This document shows positions 47,783 through 56,131 of a DNA stretch of 64,000 nucleotides, piece after piece (the first letter of the stretch is position 1; each line of letters begins with the position of its first letter). The stretch lies in NCBI GenBank assembly GCA_963788055.1, contig CAWBFA010000002.1, forward strand, positions 310,001 through 374,000. Reading direction: 5' to 3'. Under the pieces are notes generated by a model. The model had not been told where the DNA came from and did not search any database. It saw only the letters and a program-made list of their open reading frames with translations. The position numbers and the translations under genes were made by a program. The DNA comes from JACCTU01 sp963788055. GTDB lineage: Bacteria; Actinomycetota; Thermoleophilia; Gaiellales; Gaiellaceae.

Positions 47783-48241
47783 ATGAAGACCCTGGTGAAG
47801 ATCACGCTGCTGCTGGCGATCGTGGCGATGGCGGCGGCGGCTCCGGCGAGCGCGCCGGCAGCGGCCTCGTGCCACACCATCAACGCGAAGGGGATCGGCA
47901 AGGACAACGGGGATCTGACGACGAACGCGCAGATCATCGGCGGCGGGCTGCTGCACGGCACGACGGCGGCTGCCTTCACGCCGACCGGCTTCGTCTTCCC
48001 GGACTTCTTCTTCGGCGGAACGATCACGTTCACCACCAACAACGGCACGCTTACCGCGAGTCTCACGGGCTCGCTGAATGTCGTGACCGGCGAGTTCGCG
48101 GCGACGACGACGGGCATGTCGGGCACGGGTCAGCTCGCAGGCGTGACGGGACAGCTTTCCTTGAGCGGCGTCGAGGATCTCGCGACACTCGCCTTCACCG
48201 AGGACGTGACCGGCGAGATCTGCGTCAACCTGGCGCCATAA
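47783..48241 (+). CDS. secreted protein of unknown function
   Basis: A 152-residue product. ATG 47783 follows GAGAGGGAGG and opens a signal peptide (MKTLVKITLLLAIVAMAAAA, cleavage near APAAA). The mature part is Gly/Thr-rich with alternating strands (ITFTTNNGTLTASLTGSLN; GEFAATTTGMSGTGQLAGVT), a beta-sandwich style pattern, and has a pair of Cys residues (SCHTI and EICVN) which could form a disulfide. I do not recognise a family. Confidence 0.75.
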   Translation: MKTLVKITLLLAIVAMAAAAPASAPAAASCHTINAKGIGKDNGDLTTNAQIIGGGLLHGTTAAAFTPTGFVFPDFFFGGTITFTTNNGTLTASLTGSLNVVTGEFAATTTGMSGTGQLAGVTGQLSLSGVEDLATLAFTEDVTGEICVNLAP

Positions 48242-48262
48242 ATCGTTCGGTCACGAGTGAAG

Positions 48263-48333
48263 AGGCGCCGAGCGGACTCGAACCGCTGTACGAGGCTTTG
48301 CAGGCCTCTGCCTAACCACTCGGCCACGGCGCC
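48263..48333 (-). tRNA. tRNA-Cys (GCA)
   Basis: On the minus strand a full cloverleaf: acceptor GGCGCCG/CGGCGCC with U73, D-arm TGGCCGAGTGGTTAGGCA, anticodon stem GAGGC/GCCTC with loop CTGCAAA (GCA), T-arm GCGGTTCGAGTCCGC. U73 and GCA are identity elements for Cys. No encoded CCA. Confidence 0.96.
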
Positions 48334-48375
48334 GCGGCAGACCATGGTAGCCGGGTCGCTGTCTACGCTCGCTCC

Positions 48376-48543
48376 GTGGGCGAGTTCGAGAAGTGTCTGC
48401 GCTGCAGCGCCGAGCTGGAGTGGCGACACGGGACCTGGCAGTGCCCGCGATGCCGGTTCAAGCTTGGCTGTTGTGAGGGTCAGTCGCCCTGCGACGAGCC
48501 TGTGAGCACATCGTCGGCGGGACCGAGCTCGCGTTCCAAGTAG
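48376..48543 (+). CDS. small zinc-ribbon protein
   Basis: A 55-residue product from GTG 48376. KCLRCSAELEWRHGTWQCPR and CRFKLGCCEGQ contain two CxxC pairs spaced as in a zinc ribbon, plus CC. -10-like TACGCT ends six bases before the GTG, indicating a leaderless message. The last 21 codons overlap the end of the convergent DUF4177-like gene. Function unknown; zinc-ribbon proteins of this size often bind nucleic acid or partner proteins. Confidence 0.7.
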   Translation: MGEFEKCLRCSAELEWRHGTWQCPRCRFKLGCCEGQSPCDEPVSTSSAGPSSRSK

Positions 48544-48752
48544 AACGCGAGATGGCCGTCCACCTCAATCACCTGGACGAGCTGCCAGCCCTTCGCGCCG
48601 AGCTCGTTCAGCTGGACCTCCGCGCGTGCCTTCGGGCCCAGGCGGAGCACCGCATACTCCCAGCGGCGCTCGGGGTCGACGTCGCGGCGCGCGCGCTGCG
48701 CCTCGAGTTGCGCGAGTTCCTCGCGCTCGAGCTCTGACTTCAGGAACCGCAC
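48480..48752 (-). CDS. DUF4177-like small protein
   Basis: 90 residues from GTG 48752. A helical Glu/Arg-rich start (FLKSELEREELAQLEAQRAR) is followed by WEYAVLRLGPKARAEVQLNE and LGAKGWQLVQVIEVDGHLAF, which resembles DUF4177 (WEYkv...LNelGaeGWeLV). TACCCT seven bases upstream of this GTG supports it; a GTG ten codons earlier (48782) is the alternative. The role is unknown. Confidence 0.75.
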   Translation of the reverse strand: MRFLKSELEREELAQLEAQRARRDVDPERRWEYAVLRLGPKARAEVQLNELGAKGWQLVQVIEVDGHLAFYLERELGPADDVLTGSSQGD

Positions 48753-48785
48753 GCGCCGAAGGGTAGCGCGTCCGGGTGACACCTC

Positions 48786-49100
48786 CTACGGAGGCGGCGG
48801 ACCTGCCGGCGGGCCGGCGGGATACTCCTCGACCTCCTCCTCGACGACGGTCGTACGGGTGGCGGGGGTGGTGACGGTGCGCTCCGCAGGCGCGCCCTCG
48901 ACGACCCTGACGCGACGCGTCCCCGGCACACCGGCGCCCCAGCGCTCCCAGAACACGAGCGACAGGATGAAGCCGAGGATGCCGATGACGATGAGAATCA
49001 CGCCGATCGCGTCGACGTCGATCCCGGACACTTCGCCGGTCACGCCCCAAATCAGGATCGCGCCGGCGGCGACGAGCAGTAGTGAGACTCCAATTGTCAT
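48786..49100 (-). CDS. DUF6458-like membrane protein
   Basis: 104 residues. Two helices: 3-20 (IGVSLLLVAAGAILIWGV) and 30-50 (DAIGVILIVIGILGFILSLV), with VSGIDVDAIGVILI between as in DUF6458 proteins. The C-terminal tail is Arg/Val/Glu- and Pro-rich, probably cytoplasmic and disordered. Such proteins are common in actinobacteria and uncharacterised. ATG 49100. Confidence 0.85.
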   Translation of the reverse strand: MTIGVSLLLVAAGAILIWGVTGEVSGIDVDAIGVILIVIGILGFILSLVFWERWGAGVPGTRRVRVVEGAPAERTVTTPATRTTVVEEEVEEYPAGPPAGPPPP

Positions 49101-49143
49101 GGGCAGCTCATCCCCGCCGCCTTCAACGCGGAAACCCCAGGTC

Positions 49144-49956
49144 TCAGACGGGGAGCGAGAGCTCGCTCACGTCCAGCCCGAGCGACGAGGCGAGCTTGAT
49201 CCCGTCGTCGAGGTCCTCGCGCAGCCGCCGAACGTCGCGAGCCTGCATCGCCGACGCGATCCGCGACCGCGCCTGCGGCCGCCAGAGGGCGTGCTCGACG
49301 AAGACCGGCATCATCTGCTGGGCGACCTTGATCAGCTGCTGCCTCGCTTTTCGGTCCGAATCCTCGAGCAGCACCCGCTCGTACGCCATCCCCGCGCCGT
49401 GGTGGATCCCGTCGTCGATCGTCAAGCGGTTGCAGAGGTCCTCGAGCACCGTTCCGCGCGACGAGCGCGCGATCAGCCGGAAGCGCGGGATGATCAGCCG
49501 CTCGAAGAAGACCTGCATCAGGAAGACCTTCTCCTCGAGCGTGTCGAGGTCGAGGAACATCCGCGCGAGCGCGTCGAGGTGCGGGTCACGTTCCGCGGTC
49601 CCCCCCGCCTCTTCGGTGAGCTTCAGCCATGCCTCGACGTGGCGCGACTCGTCCTGCACCATCGTCGAGTAGTAGAGCTTGGCCTCGTGGTGCGGCGCGA
49701 GCTGGAAGAGCTGCGCAGCCATCTCGACCGCGAACGCGTCCGCCTGGAGCTGCTGCGTGATCACCGAGCGCCAGACGTCACGCCGGCGCGCGAGCTTCTC
49801 GGCGGAGCCTCGAGCTTCGGGAATCGGCGGGATCTCGCCCCACTGCAGGTCGCCGACCTTCCACTCGGCCCGCTTCGCGAGCTCGTAGTAGCGCAGGACG
49901 CCGTCGTAGCGCCCGGACGGGGCCGCTTCCTCGGCCGGGAGCTGCTCGACGCTCAT
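49144..49956 (-). CDS. ferritin-like di-iron protein
   Basis: 270 residues, largely helical. The motif EMAAQLFQLAPHHEAKLYYS followed by TMVQDESRHVEAWLKL, with a later MQVFFERLIIPRF and GIHHGAG, fits a di-iron ligand pattern (E..ExxH..E..ExxH) as in ferritin-like and R2-like oxidases. Whether it stores iron or oxidises a substrate is unknown. TAGAAT lies seven bases upstream of ATG 49956, suggesting a leaderless transcript. Confidence 0.75.
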   Translation of the reverse strand: MSVEQLPAEEAAPSGRYDGVLRYYELAKRAEWKVGDLQWGEIPPIPEARGSAEKLARRRDVWRSVITQQLQADAFAVEMAAQLFQLAPHHEAKLYYSTMVQDESRHVEAWLKLTEEAGGTAERDPHLDALARMFLDLDTLEEKVFLMQVFFERLIIPRFRLIARSSRGTVLEDLCNRLTIDDGIHHGAGMAYERVLLEDSDRKARQQLIKVAQQMMPVFVEHALWRPQARSRIASAMQARDVRRLREDLDDGIKLASSLGLDVSELSLPV

Positions 49957-50030
49957 CGCGGGGATTCTAACGGGACGGTTCACGAGCCCCTCGTTCCCAC
50001 GTGGCGACCGACCGGCCGCATGGCGCGTTA

Positions 50031-51128
50031 TCAGGCGAAGCTGCTGCGCGCCCCCAGGATCGAGGGGATGAGCGGCGGCGGTGGGTACTGCTCGGCGCGG
50101 CGAACCGATGCCGCGTCGACGCCACGCACGAGCAGGCGCGCGTCCAGCGACGCAGTGGCGACCGAATAGAGGTCGAGCTTGTCGCCGCACCCGCCGGTGG
50201 CGACGAGCACATGCCTGCGGTCGAGCCAACCGACGGCGCGCGACCGGTCCTCATCCGGCATCAGCTCTGCCCCCTTCGGGTGGGCGGCGGTGACGGCGAC
50301 GGCGTAGCGCGACTCGCACGAGCGGCCGGCGGTGAACGCGACGTCCGGGCCGCCCGGTGCATTAACGAGATCCGTGACGCGCTCCTCGGGCCCTCCACGC
50401 CAGACGACCGGTGCCGACGTCGCACCGACGAGCTGCAGGCGGTGCACGTCGACGCGACGGTCGACGTGGCGCGCGGCGAAGTACAGCTGCGTCCCGCCGT
50501 CGGCGAACGTGATCGCGTCGAAGCCCGTGTGCAGTCGTCCGTGCACGAACTGCCGCGGCGTCTTGCCGACGTTCGAGGAGATCCAGATCGACGCGCGTCC
50601 GGCGCGCCGCAGCACGAACGCGAACGCGAGTCCCGACGGGTGGTAGGCGACGCGCTCGTACGTCGCGCCCGGGATGGGCGTGACGTCCGTGAACCCGCCG
50701 CCGGCGGGATGCGCCTTCAGGAGCGCGTGTCCACCGTTTCCCACGAAGACGATCGACTTCCCGATCGGTCGGCCCCACGAGGACGCGACCGGGTCGACGC
50801 GCCCCGGAGGCCGCGACGGCGCGTTGCCGAGCCCTTTCACCTCGAGGTGAGCGAGCAGCGCGCGGTCGCCGCGCGGACCCCATGTAAAGGGCCCGGCAGC
50901 TCGAACCCGGAAGAGGCAGGTCACGCGTCCGGAGCCGGGGTCGAGCGCCCACGCGCGACCCTCGGCCACGAACGAGGCGGTCGCGTCCGCGCGAAGGCCC
51001 CGAGTCGCGCAGCCGACGGGAAGCGTCTTGCCCGAAGCGAGCTGCGCGTTTTCAGACCCCTGCTCGTCCCCGACCGAGCAGGCGGCCAGCCCCAGCACCG
51101 CCGCGACAAGACAGGCCCTGCTGATCAC
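50031..51128 (-). CDS. lipoprotein with beta-propeller-like repeats
   Basis: 365 residues. The signal peptide VISRACLVAAVLGLAACS has a lipobox (LAAC). The rest reads as TolB/PD40-like blades: RAWALDPGSGRVTCLFRV; GPFTWGPRGDRALLAHLEV; RVAYHPSGLAFAFVLRR; ASIWISSNVGK; DAITFADGGTQLYFAAR. Likely an outside beta-propeller with binding role. GTG 51128 is chosen for the signal peptide; TACTGT lies six bases upstream. Substrate unknown. Confidence 0.75.
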   Translation of the reverse strand: MISRACLVAAVLGLAACSVGDEQGSENAQLASGKTLPVGCATRGLRADATASFVAEGRAWALDPGSGRVTCLFRVRAAGPFTWGPRGDRALLAHLEVKGLGNAPSRPPGRVDPVASSWGRPIGKSIVFVGNGGHALLKAHPAGGGFTDVTPIPGATYERVAYHPSGLAFAFVLRRAGRASIWISSNVGKTPRQFVHGRLHTGFDAITFADGGTQLYFAARHVDRRVDVHRLQLVGATSAPVVWRGGPEERVTDLVNAPGGPDVAFTAGRSCESRYAVAVTAAHPKGAELMPDEDRSRAVGWLDRRHVLVATGGCGDKLDLYSVATASLDARLLVRGVDAASVRRAEQYPPPPLIPSILGARSSFA

Positions 51129-51181
51129 GCTGCCACAGTAATGCCGTGTGGGTTCGCGCAGGGCCGCCCGCCGTGACCGGT

Positions 51182-52009
51182 TCAGCGATGCGGCGTGAAC
51201 GGTCGCAGCTCGTCGAGGCCCGGCTGGATGATGCCGACGTGGGACTCGGGCACTTCGTTCCACGCACCCGCGAGATCGCCGAGAGGCTCGGAGACGACGA
51301 CTCGCGTCTCGTCCGACAGACCGGCGAGCTCTTCGCTCTCCGGATAGCGAGCCTTCAGAGCGTCCATACGCGTGCTGAAGTAGAGCGACCGCGATTCACC
51401 CTCGCTCGAGTACCGAAACGCGTACACGCAGCGCCCGTCGGTCGTCGCGATCGTCATCTGGATCGGATGCTCTATTCCGTGCCGATGCCCGGTGTCTTCG
51501 ACGAAGCCGACCATCCGCTCGACGGCTGCGACCGGGTCGCTCTCGAGCCCGAAGCTGAGGGCGAGGTAGAACATCGTCTCCGAGTCGGTGGTGCCTTCGA
51601 TCGAGTCGAAGAGCGAGTCGTCGATCGCCATCACGAGCTCACGCCGCAGCCGCGGGAACTCGCGAATCAGCCCGTTGTGCATCCACAGCCAGTTCCCGTA
51701 GCGAAACGGGTGCGTGTTGGTCTCCTGGATCGCTGTCCCCGTCGACGAGCGGATGTGCGCGAGGAAGAGGTGAGAGGAGACCCCGGCAGCGAGCTCTTTC
51801 AGGTTCCGGTCGTTCCAGGCTGGATGGACACTGCGATAGACCCTCGGCGGCTCGTCCTCCTCGTACCAGCCGACACCGAAGCCATCACCGTTCGTGGGCG
51901 TCGCGCCCTCACGGGAGTGCAGGCTCTGGTCGATCAGTGACCGGTCGCGCTTGACGAGCAGCTCCTCGAGCCGGATCGGAGATCCCGAATACGCAAGCCA
52001 ACGGCACAT
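51182..52009 (-). CDS. class II glutamine amidotransferase
   Basis: 275 residues with the Ntn-type nucleophile Cys2 (MCRWLAYSG). NGDGFGVGWY, LFLAHIRSSTGTAIQETNTH and FRYGNWLWMHNGLI are the standard blocks of this domain. It resembles the EgtC/YafJ group, which hydrolyses gamma-glutamyl compounds. No partner synthase is next door, so the substrate is open. ATG 52009. Confidence 0.9.
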   Translation of the reverse strand: MCRWLAYSGSPIRLEELLVKRDRSLIDQSLHSREGATPTNGDGFGVGWYEEDEPPRVYRSVHPAWNDRNLKELAAGVSSHLFLAHIRSSTGTAIQETNTHPFRYGNWLWMHNGLIREFPRLRRELVMAIDDSLFDSIEGTTDSETMFYLALSFGLESDPVAAVERMVGFVEDTGHRHGIEHPIQMTIATTDGRCVYAFRYSSEGESRSLYFSTRMDALKARYPESEELAGLSDETRVVVSEPLGDLAGAWNEVPESHVGIIQPGLDELRPFTPHR

Positions 52010-52443
52010 CGTCCACGGATGGTCGGCGCGCGGGAGTGACGGGACATCATCCGGACAGGGTGATCACCGGCGCGCCGGGAATACGAACGCCCGTTTTGAT
52101 CCTTCATCGGCCTCTACTGGCAGCGGCACGGATGGGTGGCGCCCGGCGAACAGGTCTCAGGCCCCGAAGACGAGTACACGCGCGCGGGTTAATCGGTCGG
52201 TAGCCCAAGCGGCCGGCGGCGGCGAGACCGCCGAGAGCGAGACGATCGAGAAGGTGAGCGCAGCGCTGAAGTAGCCGAGACAGCAGGCTCTAGACGGTCG
52301 CCAACGTTCGATCGCCCCCGGGCGGCGCCGCTCGAAGCTGTCTGTCGGCGCTCGGTTGACCTCTGCTTCGGTAGGCTCGTTCGCTAGGGTCTTTTTCGCG
52401 CCCGGTTCCTCCGACCGACGCGGAAGGAGAGCGGTTCGACGCG
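52010..52443. other. intergenic stretch without a recognisable gene
   Basis: Frames crossing it lack domains. It has a 10-bp palindrome GGTGATCACC at 52059-52068 and, near the right end, two -10-like hexamers (TAGGCT near 52372 and TAGGGT near 52385) that may drive the gene at 52444. Otherwise I see nothing. Confidence 0.5.
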
Positions 52444-52668
52444 ATGGTGCAGGTCGGCGCCTACCCCACGCGAGCCGACGCAGAGCTCGCCCAGACGGCC
52501 CTCGCAGCGGCGGGAATCCCGTCCGTGCTCGCGTCCGACGACGCCGGCGGCGCGTACCCGTTCGACCTCAGCGGCGGCGCGCGCCTCCTCGTCGACGAAG
52601 CGAACGCCGAAGACGCGGCCGCGCTCCTGTCCGGGCGGCCTGACCCGATCCGGAAGGAGCAACGATGA
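52444..52668 (+). CDS. DUF2007-like small protein
   Basis: 74 residues: VQVGAYPTRADAELAQTALA, AAGIPSVLASDDAGGAYPFD and LLVDEANAEDAAALLSG fit DUF2007 (putative signal-transducing protein), a small ferredoxin-like fold. ATG 52444. Its stop overlaps the next start (ATGA), linking it to the epoxide hydrolase genes. Confidence 0.75.
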   Translation: MVQVGAYPTRADAELAQTALAAAGIPSVLASDDAGGAYPFDLSGGARLLVDEANAEDAAALLSGRPDPIRKEQR

Positions 52669-52751
52669 CGATGACGTCGACCACCAACAGCGCCGTCCGC
52701 GAGGTGCGGGCCGCCTTCAGGTCCCCGCCCACCAACAGAGGTCCGTCATGA
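52665..52751 (+). pseudogene. 28-codon relic of an epoxide hydrolase, coupled at both ends
   Basis: ATG 52665 overlaps the DUF2007 stop, and its own TGA overlaps the next ATG, so both junctions are ATGA. It has a good ribosome binding site (GGAAGGAGC). The peptide MTMTSTTNSAVREVRAAFRS plus PPTNRGPS joins a start like MTSTVDTA of the next gene with EVRAAFRS, the end of epoxide hydrolases here. It looks like a third copy reduced by internal deletion, or a short leader peptide for coupling. Confidence 0.5.
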
Positions 52752-53983
52752 CCAGCACCGTCGACACCGCCACTGAGGTCCGGCCATTCCACGTCGACAT
52801 TCCGGATGAGGCCCTGGAGGACCTTCGTCGACGCATCGCGGCTACGAACTGGCCCGAGAAAGAGACCGTCGCGGACGAATCCCAAGGCGTGCCGCTCGCC
52901 GTAATCCGGAAGCTCGCGCGCTACTGGATGACGGACTACAACTGGCGCGCATTCGAGTCGAATCTGAACGCCCTGCCGCAGTTCATGACTCCGATCGACG
53001 GGCTGGACATTCACTTCATTCACGTCCGTTCGCAGCACGAGGACGCGTTGCCGCTCATCGTCAATCACGGATGGCCGGGCTCGATCGTCGAGCAGCTGAA
53101 GATCATCGATCGGCTGACCGATCCCACGGCCCACGGAGGGAGCGAAGCGGACGCGTTCCACGTGGTGATTCCCTCGATGCCGGGCTACGGGTTCTCGGGA
53201 AAGCCGACGGAGACCGGCTGGGGCCCCGAGCGCATGGCCCGAGCCTGGGCAGAGCTCATGACCCGCCTCGGCTACACGCGCTACGTCGCCCAGGGCGGCG
53301 ACTGGGGCGCGTTCGTCGTCGATCAGATGGGTTTGCAGGCACCTAAGGGATTGCTCGCCATCCACACCAACATGCCTGGGGTGGTTCCGGCTGACGTCGA
53401 CAAGGCTTCCCTGGCCGGCGACCCGCCGCCGGCGGGTCTCTCGGCCGAGGAACGACGCGCCTACGAACAGCTGATCAGGACGTACGCGCAGGTCGAGTAC
53501 GCCATGATGATGGCGGCGCGCCCGCAAACTCTGTACGGCATCGCGGATTCACCCGTGGGCCTGGCCGCTTGGCTTCTCGACCACAACGATGCTGACGGCC
53601 AGCCGGCCGCGGCAGTGGTCGCTGCTCTGGACCGGACCACGAGCGCCACGGGCGAGCTGACGCGCGACGAGGTCCTCGACAACATCACCCTCTACTGGCT
53701 GACGAACACGGGGGTCTCTGCGTCTCGCCTCTACTGGGAATACAAGGGCGGCTTCTTCAACGCCAAGGGCGTCGCCATCCCCGTTGCCGTGACCGTCTTC
53801 CCCGGTGAGCAGTATCAGGCGCCCCGTAGCTGGGCGGAGCAGGCCTACCCCTACCTCATCTACTTCAACGAAGTCGACAAGGGCGGCCACTTCGCCGCCT
53901 GGGAGCAGCCGCAGCTCTTCACCGAGGAGCTCCGCGCGGCGTTCCGTTCACTGCGTCAGCAAGAAGGAGGTCGTCATGAGTAG
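52748..53983 (+). CDS. epoxide hydrolase (alpha/beta hydrolase with EHN domain), copy 1
   Basis: 411 residues. The N-terminal EHN domain (IPDEALEDLRRRIAATNWPE, SQGVPLAVIRKLARYWMTDY) precedes an alpha/beta hydrolase domain with oxyanion motif HGWPGS, nucleophile D185 in QGGDWGAF, and His at about 381 in GGHFAAWE. Such enzymes open epoxides with water. A 56 percent-like resemblance to copy 2 is visible by eye but not computed. Overlaps copy 2 by eight bases, which has its own AAGGAGG. Confidence 0.92.
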   Translation: MTSTVDTATEVRPFHVDIPDEALEDLRRRIAATNWPEKETVADESQGVPLAVIRKLARYWMTDYNWRAFESNLNALPQFMTPIDGLDIHFIHVRSQHEDALPLIVNHGWPGSIVEQLKIIDRLTDPTAHGGSEADAFHVVIPSMPGYGFSGKPTETGWGPERMARAWAELMTRLGYTRYVAQGGDWGAFVVDQMGLQAPKGLLAIHTNMPGVVPADVDKASLAGDPPPAGLSAEERRAYEQLIRTYAQVEYAMMMAARPQTLYGIADSPVGLAAWLLDHNDADGQPAAAVVAALDRTTSATGELTRDEVLDNITLYWLTNTGVSASRLYWEYKGGFFNAKGVAIPVAVTVFPGEQYQAPRSWAEQAYPYLIYFNEVDKGGHFAAWEQPQLFTEELRAAFRSLRQQEGGRHE

Positions 53984-55172
53984 CACCGTCGAGACCACAA
54001 CTGAGATCCGGCCCTTCCAGCTCGAGATTCCAGGCGAGCAGATCGACGACTTGCGCCGGCGCATCGCCGCGACGCGCTGGCCGAGCAAGGAACTCGTTGA
54101 AAACCGGTCGCAGGGCGTGCAGCTGGCGACGACCCAAGAGCTCGCGCGCTACTGGACGACCGACTACGACTTCGCCCGCATCGAAGCGAGGCTGAACGCG
54201 CTTCCGCAGTTCACGACCGAGATCGACGGCGTGGAGATCCACTTCATCCACGTGCGCTCCAAGCACGAGAACGCGTTGCCGCTGATCATGACCCACGGCT
54301 GGCCCGGCTCGGTGATCGAGCTGCTCGAGACCATCGGCCCGCTCACCGACCCGACCGCGCACGGTGGGCAAGCGGAGGACGCGTTCCACCTCGTGCTGCC
54401 GTCCTTGCCCGGCTACGGCTTCTCCGGCGAGCCGACGGAGCTCGGCTGGAACGTCGGCCGCGTCGCGGTGGCTTGGGCGGAGCTGATGCACCGCCTCGGC
54501 TACACCCGCTACGTCGCCCAGGGCGGCGACGTGGGCGCCGCCGTCACCGACACGATGGGACGCCAGGCGCCCGAGGGGCTGCTCGGCATCCACACAAACT
54601 TGCTCGTGACGGTGCTGGCCGGCCCCCAGCCGGCGGAGTCCGAGCAGGAACGCGCGGCGGCGGCCCAGCTCGCCATGTTCAGGGAGAGCGGCTTCGGCTA
54701 CTTCCTCGAGATGGCCACGCGACCGCAGACGATCGGCTACGCCCTGCTGGATTCACCCGTCGCCCTGGCCGCCTGGCTGCTCGACCACGACACGGACAGC
54801 TACTACAAGATCTCCCACGCCTTCGTCGACGGCGAGCCCGCGGGCAACCTCACCCGCGACAACATCCTCGACAACATCACGCTGTACTGGCTGACGGGCA
54901 CAGGCGCCTCGGCGGCCCGGTCGTACTGGGAGGACGGACAAGCCCTGGCTCAAGCACGCGCGTCCGGCCAGGCTCCTCCGGAGGTCTCGCTCCCGGTCGG
55001 CTTCACCACCTTCCCCGGCGAGATCTGGCAGACCCCGCGCAGCTGGGTCGAGAACTCGTACCCCAACGTCAGCTATTTCAACGAGGTCGACAGGGGCGGG
55101 CACTTCGCGGCGTGGGAGGAGCCGGAGCTCTTCTCCGCGGAGGTGCGCGCCGCCTTCCGCTCGCTTCGCTGA
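53976..55172 (+). CDS. epoxide hydrolase, copy 2
   Basis: 398 residues, a tandem paralog of copy 1. Same layout: EHN domain (IPGEQIDDLRRRIAATRWPS), HGWPGS, nucleophile D185 in QGGDVGAA and His in GGHFAAWE. The cap region differs most (VLAGPQPAESEQERAAAAQ in place of the copy 1 sequence), so substrate preference probably differs. ATG 53976 overlaps the copy 1 stop. The redoxin gene overlaps its stop by one base. Confidence 0.92.
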   Translation: MSSTVETTTEIRPFQLEIPGEQIDDLRRRIAATRWPSKELVENRSQGVQLATTQELARYWTTDYDFARIEARLNALPQFTTEIDGVEIHFIHVRSKHENALPLIMTHGWPGSVIELLETIGPLTDPTAHGGQAEDAFHLVLPSLPGYGFSGEPTELGWNVGRVAVAWAELMHRLGYTRYVAQGGDVGAAVTDTMGRQAPEGLLGIHTNLLVTVLAGPQPAESEQERAAAAQLAMFRESGFGYFLEMATRPQTIGYALLDSPVALAAWLLDHDTDSYYKISHAFVDGEPAGNLTRDNILDNITLYWLTGTGASAARSYWEDGQALAQARASGQAPPEVSLPVGFTTFPGEIWQTPRSWVENSYPNVSYFNEVDRGGHFAAWEEPELFSAEVRAAFRSLR

Positions 55173-56131
55173 TGACTGTATTCGAACGTCTGCAGATGCC
55201 CTCGCTCGGCGGGGCAACCGGGTGGCTCAACTCCGAGCCACCCGGCCCCGGCGATCTGCGCGGCCACGTCGTCCTGGTGAACTTCTGGACGCTGACGTGC
55301 ATCAACTGGCTGCGCCAGGAGCCGTACGTCCGTGCGTGGTCACAGGCCTACCGAGACGACGGGCTGGTCGTCATCGGCGTCCACACCCCGGAGTTCTCGT
55401 TCGAGCACGAGTTCGACCTCGTCCGGCGGGCGACGAAGGACCTCGCGATCGACTACCCGGTCGCGGTCGACAGCGGGTACGAGATCTGGAGCGCGTTCGC
55501 GAACAACTACTGGCCGGCGCTCTACTTCGTCGACGCGGAGGGCGTGATCCGCGACCAGCACTTCGGCGAAGGACGGTACGAGCAATCCGAGCGCGTGATC
55601 CAGCGGCTGCTCGGCGTCGAGCGCGAGCTCGTCTCCGGCTCAGTCGAAGGGCGCGGCGTGGAGGCCGAAGCCGACTGGGACAACCTGCGGACGCCCGAGA
55701 CGTATCTCGGCTACGAGCGCAGCGAGCACTTCGCGTCACCAGACGGCGCCGCGTTCCACGAACGCCGCGCGTACCAGGTGCCCGAGAACCTCGGCCTCAA
55801 CCAGTGGGCACTTGGCGGCGAGTGGACGATCGGGCGCGAGAACGTCGTGCTCGACGAGGGCGGCGGGAGCATCGCCTACCGCTTCCATGCACGCGACGCG
55901 CATCTCGTGCTCTCTCCCGGAACGCGAGGGCCGATTCGGTTCCGCGTGCTGCTCGACGGCGAGGCCCCGCGCGCGTCGCACGGTGTCGACCTCGACGAGG
56001 AGGGCAACGGCGTGCTGCGGGACGGTCGCCTCTACCAGCTCCTGCGCCAACACGACGGCGTCGGCGAGCGCACACTCGAGATCACGTTCCTCGAGCCCGG
56101 CGCCGAGGCGTATTCGTTCACGTTCGGATAG
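55172..56131 (+). CDS. thioredoxin-fold (DipZ-like) protein lacking the second redox Cys
   Basis: 319 residues. The first 150 have a redoxin domain: GHVVLVNFWTLTCINWLRQE, LVVIGVHTPEFSFEHE, and PALYFVDAEGVIRDQHFGEG. DipZ-type proteins have CINC here, but this one has C43 and W46 (CINW), so it cannot form the usual disulfide. The C-terminal part (about 190-319) is the beta-rich domain common in DipZ proteins. ATG 55172 overlaps the copy 2 stop (TGATG). It may work with a peroxidatic single Cys or have lost redox activity. Confidence 0.85.
   Translation: MTVFERLQMPSLGGATGWLNSEPPGPGDLRGHVVLVNFWTLTCINWLRQEPYVRAWSQAYRDDGLVVIGVHTPEFSFEHEFDLVRRATKDLAIDYPVAVDSGYEIWSAFANNYWPALYFVDAEGVIRDQHFGEGRYEQSERVIQRLLGVERELVSGSVEGRGVEAEADWDNLRTPETYLGYERSEHFASPDGAAFHERRAYQVPENLGLNQWALGGEWTIGRENVVLDEGGGSIAYRFHARDAHLVLSPGTRGPIRFRVLLDGEAPRASHGVDLDEEGNGVLRDGRLYQLLRQHDGVGERTLEITFLEPGAEAYSFTFG

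Noticed and set aside
51894..52274. 126-codon plus-strand frame
   Set aside because: It starts inside the class II amidotransferase on the opposite strand and has Ser/Arg-rich composition without a domain.
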